A stretch of 8,571 bases of DNA, taken from positions 1 through 8,571 of the forward strand of contig DASPXE010000153.1 in NCBI GenBank assembly GCA_035637455.1. Direction: 5' to 3'. Below, piece by piece: positions 6,183 through 8,571 of the stretch. A model generated the notes under the pieces. The model saw nothing but the letters and a program-made list of their open reading frames with translations, searched no databases and was not told the origin of the DNA. This DNA comes from 20CM-4-69-16 sp035637455. Its GTDB lineage: Bacteria > Gemmatimonadota > Gemmatimonadetes > Gemmatimonadales > GWC2-71-9. The translations under genes were made by a program, and so were the position numbers. Each line of letters opens with the position of its first letter. The stretch's first letter is position 1.

Positions 6183-7673
6183 ATGAGACGCTCCGTTCTG
6201 GTCGCCCTGCTGGCGCTCGCCGGTGCGTGCCGGGAACGACCCGAGGTGGCCGGGCCGCAACCCGCGGCGCCGCGCCTGCAGGCCAATGTGCTGGATCCCA
6301 CCTTGGCGGCCGCACTCGCGACCGCGACGCCGACCGCAAGCCTGGAGGTAATCGTCAATTACGACGAAGCGCTCACCACGCGCGATGCCGTGAGCAACGC
6401 GATGCTCGACCTCGGCGCGGGTGTGGTACAGTTCAGGAACCTCGCCCTGGTCGCGGGCGTCGCGACCCCGGCGCAGGTCAACGCCATCGCCGCGCTGCCG
6501 GGAGTCCAGTCGGTGTACTTGAACAGACAACTACAGTACTACGGGCGTGGCGGCGGTCTCTACGCCCTGCTGCTGCACGAGAGCGTGCCGACGATTCGGG
6601 CGGACGCGGTGCAGGCGATGGGCATCACCGGGAAGGGCATCGGCATCGCGATCCTCGACTCAGGGATCGACGGCCTCTACAACCCCGACCTGCACTACCC
6701 CGACAAGACTGTCCAGAACATCAAGGTCATCTTCAACTTGAGCGACGTCGTCACGTTCAAGGGGCCGGCCCCGAAGCCGCTCAAGCAGGGCGCGGACCTG
6801 TTCGTCGAGAACCTCCCCAACAGCGAGACGTCGGTGGGCCACGGCACCCACGTCGCCGGGATCACGGCGGGCCTGGGCACCGCGTCCGCCGGCTACTATA
6901 CCGGCGTCGCCCCGGGGGCAAAGCTCGTGGGTCTCGGCACGGGGGACATCCTGTTCATCTTCTGGGCGCTCGCCGGATTCGATTACATCCTCGACCACCA
7001 GCAGGCTTACAACATCAAGGTCGTGAACAACTCCTGGGGCACGAGCGGCGCCTTCGATCCCAAGGATCCGATCAACAAGGCGTCCAAGACCGTGCACGAC
7101 CACGGCATCACCGTGGTGTTCGCCGCGGGCAACGACGGGCCGGATCAGAACACCTTGAACCCCTACAGCGTGGCGCCCTGGGTGATCGGCGTGGCGGCGG
7201 GGTGCAAGCTCGTGAGCCCCGACCCGACGAACTCGGCGATTCACTGCGACGATCCCACCGGTCAGAATCGGGCACCGATCCTCGCCGATTTCTCGTCGCG
7301 CGGCATCCCCAACGACCCGATGTACCACCCCGACATCACCGCCCCCGGCGTGCACATTGTCTCGACGCGCGCATCCACCGGGACGGTGCTCAACGGGTCC
7401 GACGCCAACCACGACCTGAACCTCACCAGCACCTGCGCCATCAGCCTGGCCAACGAGCCGTACTATACCTGCGCGTCCGGCACCTCGATGGCGACGCCGC
7501 ACGTCGTGGGCGTCGTGGCGTTGATGCAGGAGGCTGCGGGGGGGACCCTCAAGCCGGATCAAGTGCGGGACGCCATCGTAGGCACGGCGCGGCCGCTGCC
7601 GGGGTTCGCCCTGTGGGAGGTGGGCGCCGGCTACCTGGACGCGTTAGGGGCGGTGAATGCCGTAAAGCGCTAG
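6183..7673 (+). CDS. Secreted subtilisin-like serine protease (S8), possible lipoprotein
   Basis: A 496-residue exported subtilase. The N-terminus has two Arg followed by a hydrophobic stretch ending LALAGAC, so Cys16 could be lipidated, although Ala rather than Leu at -3 makes the lipobox imperfect. Residues about 50-118 look like an I9-type propeptide that folds the enzyme and is cut off. The catalytic domain runs from about 135 to the end: Asp159 in AILDSGID, His220 in GHGTHVAG, the oxyanion Asn317 in FAAGNDG, and Ser435 in GTSMATPH. All four key residues are present, so it should be active. Four further cysteines (341, 355, 418, 430) may form two disulfides, fitting an extracytoplasmic enzyme. 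No C-terminal sorting domain follows. It probably degrades external or envelope proteins; the substrate is unknown. It follows the barrel protein gene and is closed by a strong hairpin 25 bp after the stop. Confidence 0.95.
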   Translation: MRRSVLVALLALAGACRERPEVAGPQPAAPRLQANVLDPTLAAALATATPTASLEVIVNYDEALTTRDAVSNAMLDLGAGVVQFRNLALVAGVATPAQVNAIAALPGVQSVYLNRQLQYYGRGGGLYALLLHESVPTIRADAVQAMGITGKGIGIAILDSGIDGLYNPDLHYPDKTVQNIKVIFNLSDVVTFKGPAPKPLKQGADLFVENLPNSETSVGHGTHVAGITAGLGTASAGYYTGVAPGAKLVGLGTGDILFIFWALAGFDYILDHQQAYNIKVVNNSWGTSGAFDPKDPINKASKTVHDHGITVVFAAGNDGPDQNTLNPYSVAPWVIGVAAGCKLVSPDPTNSAIHCDDPTGQNRAPILADFSSRGIPNDPMYHPDITAPGVHIVSTRASTGTVLNGSDANHDLNLTSTCAISLANEPYYTCASGTSMATPHVVGVVALMQEAAGGTLKPDQVRDAIVGTARPLPGFALWEVGAGYLDALGAVNAVKR

Positions 7674-7698
7674 CTCGCCGCACGCCGTCGCGGTGCGG

Positions 7699-7731
7699 AA
7701 AGCCGGGGCCCACCATCCGGGCCCCGGCTTT
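7699..7731 (+). terminator. Terminator hairpin after the subtilase gene
   Basis: A perfect 13-bp inverted repeat (AAAGCCGGGGCCC and its complement) around the 7-base loop ACCATCC. The 3' arm ends in TTT and is followed by the moderately T-rich CATTATCTT instead of a long T run. The A/T ends of the stem make it partly bidirectional in form, but no minus-strand gene ends nearby. Confidence 0.8.
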
Positions 7732-7734
7732 CAT

Positions 7735-7740
7735 TATCTT
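7735..7740 (+). promoter_or_regulatory. Possible -10 box upstream of ATG 7749
   Basis: TATCTT ends 8 nt before the ATG at 7749, the same geometry as the box before the deacetylase gene at 1564. It lies in the tail of the terminator and has no -35 box, so it is weak. If used, it would give a leaderless transcript starting the TPR frame at 7749. Confidence 0.2.
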
Positions 7741-7814
7741 GGCCGTTCATGATCGTCCTGCTCGCCCCGCTCGTGGCGCAGGTGGTGAGGGAACCGCGAG
7801 GTCCGCGCCGGGAT

Positions 7815-7913
7815 GGTTCCCACGCTGAAGCGTGGGCTCGGCGAACCACTGTGCTAAAGCACACCACGCTTCAGCGTTGTGCCCCGCCGAGCCCATCCTT
7901 CAGGATGGGAAAC
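7815..7913. repeat. Composite REP/BIME-like palindrome of four hairpins
   Basis: A 99-bp quasi-symmetric element. It contains four small hairpins: H1 at 7819-7836 (8-bp stem, centre CTGAAG), H2 at 7850-7863 (6-bp stem, centre CTAAAG), H3 at 7866-7877 (5-bp stem, centre CTTCAG) and H4 at 7892-7909 (8-bp stem, centre CTTCAG). By the centre sequence they are oriented +, +, -, -. The outer 29 bases (7815-7843) match the reverse complement of 7885-7913 at 24 positions, including a perfect 10-bp GGGCTCGGCG arm. Four of the five differences come as paired changes within each hairpin stem. This is the architecture of a REP/BIME element, whose spread is linked in other bacteria to RAYT (Y1 transposase-like) proteins. 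No transposase is present here. The family name is inferred; the structure is directly visible. Confidence 0.75.
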
Positions 7914-8571
7914 ACCGATGCCCGACGCTCTTTCAGCCCTGTGCTCGCACTCCTTGCGATCCCAGCCCTGCTCGCGGCCCAGCTGCCCCAGGCGGACGAG
8001 GCATTCCGCCGCGGCGAGTACGGAGCGGCGCGCGCGGGATACGAGCAGGTCCTCACCGCCGACTCGCTGAACCAGCGCGCGCTGTTTCGGCTCGCCATTC
8101 TGGACAGTTGGGACGGCAAGGTGGCGCGCTCGCTGCAGCGCTTCGGCCGGCTGCGCCGGCTCGACCCGAAGGACGAAGACGTCATGGTTGCCCAGGCGCA
8201 GGTACTGGCGTGGGCGGGACACACCGAAGCGTCCCTCATCCTGTACGACTCCGTGCTGTCACGCTCCACCGGGCGGGTTGACGCGCTTGCCGGGCGAGCT
8301 CGCGTGGTCGCCTGGCGGGGCGACCTCGAGCGGGCGGAGCGGCTGTGGCGGGCGGCGCTTGCCGCGCACCCCGACGCGGCCGAGCTGCTGATCGGGCTCG
8401 CGCAGACGCTCTACTGGAAAGGCCAGCCGGCGCTTGCCGAAGCGTACGCGGCCCGGGCGCGCGCGGCGGCTCCCGAGGACCGGACAGCCCGGGATTTGGA
8501 GCGCGCGGTGCGCGCGGCGCTACGCCCCGAGGTCGCGACGACGGCGGACGGGGCGGGAGACTCGGACCACA
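7905..8571 (+). CDS. Secreted TPR protein, 3' end missing
   Basis: The frame stays open to the window edge, giving 222 residues from the ATG at 7905. Residues 1-25 form a signal peptide: ArgArg at 7-8, the hydrophobic stretch PVLALLAIPALLAA, then Gln. Helical repeats follow with TPR features, for example ADEAFRRGEYGAARAGYEQVL, a LDP turn at 86-88, and LAWAGHTEASLILYDSVL, LERAERLWRAALAAHP and LAEAYAARARAAAPEDR. The last visible residues, RPEVATTADGAGDSDH, look like the entry to a C-terminal beta-barrel, as in YaiO/BcsC-type proteins that link periplasmic TPRs to a pore; this is inference. The start is uncertain. ATG 7905 lies inside the right hairpin of the palindromic element and has no Shine-Dalgarno. 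The frame also runs open back to ATG 7749, which would add 52 residues, most of them encoded by the repeat. The better-placed ATG at 7918 is out of frame. Coding from about 7920 onward is firm. Confidence 0.8.
   Translation, partial: MGNTDARRSFSPVLALLAIPALLAAQLPQADEAFRRGEYGAARAGYEQVLTADSLNQRALFRLAILDSWDGKVARSLQRFGRLRRLDPKDEDVMVAQAQVLAWAGHTEASLILYDSVLSRSTGRVDALAGRARVVAWRGDLERAERLWRAALAAHPDAAELLIGLAQTLYWKGQPALAEAYAARARAAAPEDRTARDLERAVRAALRPEVATTADGAGDSDH

Noticed and set aside
3384..7674. Four GCTAGC hexamers (3384, 5159, 5428, 7669), all at gene ends or in gaps
   Set aside because: The number is about what base composition predicts, and two coincide with TAG stop codons after Ser/Arg codons, so chance is sufficient.
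6227..7828. 533-codon plus-strand frame overlapping the subtilase gene
   Set aside because: It is a shifted frame of the subtilase, strongly Arg/Gly-rich, without a ribosome site or domain.
7811..7920. CRISPR repeats or a tRNA in the hairpin-rich stretch
   Set aside because: The hairpins are adjacent inverted units without equal spacers, and no cloverleaf with T-loop or CCA end can be drawn.
7918..8070. Short open frame starting ATGCCCGAC with a purine run upstream
   Set aside because: It is out of frame with the TPR protein and encodes a Ser/Arg/Cys-rich sequence with no domain; kept only as a possible decoy start.

Overview
This is a GC-rich bacterial chromosomal segment, probably from a Gram-negative soil or sediment bacterium of the phylum Gemmatimonadota. 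That placement is inferred from the GC content, a TPR protein whose C-terminus resembles the GWxTD-type proteins of that phylum, a signal-peptide-bearing outer-membrane barrel protein, and the mix of purine-rich Shine-Dalgarno starts and starts with none. No rRNA, tRNA or marker gene is present to confirm it.

Layout, left to right. (1) Positions 1-3392, plus strand: the 3' part of a TPR/GWxTD-like protein, then a NodB-type polysaccharide deacetylase and a GT4 glycosyltransferase 18 bp apart, which look like a small cell-surface carbohydrate operon. (2) Positions 3385-5150, minus strand: a nitrogen-sensing pair, a PII signalling protein followed by its ammonium channel Amt, with ATGA stop/start overlap. 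The Amt stop overlaps the glycosyltransferase stop by 8 bp, tail to tail. (3) Positions 5151-5463: a divergent intergenic region that carries, upstream of PII, a good -24/-12 (sigma-54) promoter match, an NtrC-like inverted repeat upstream of it, several TGCA-type half sites, and a second sigma-70-like promoter placed so that its transcript would be leaderless. (4) Positions 5464-7673, plus strand: a small outer-membrane beta-barrel protein and a secreted, possibly lipidated, subtilisin-like protease, closed by a perfect 13-bp hairpin. (5) Positions 7735-8571: a 99-bp composite palindrome made of four small hairpins, then a secreted TPR protein that runs off the window end and whose best start codon lies inside the palindrome.

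The PII-Amt pair should couple ammonium uptake to nitrogen status, but the PII lacks the usual uridylylation tyrosine and has a changed T-loop base, so it is likely controlled by ligands or another modification. The other genes concern the cell envelope (deacetylase, glycosyltransferase, barrel protein, protease, TPR protein). The most notable item is the four-hairpin REP/BIME-like element at 7815-7913: its half-elements differ by paired, compensatory changes that keep each small hairpin intact, and it contributes the start codon, or an in-frame insertion, to the gene that follows.
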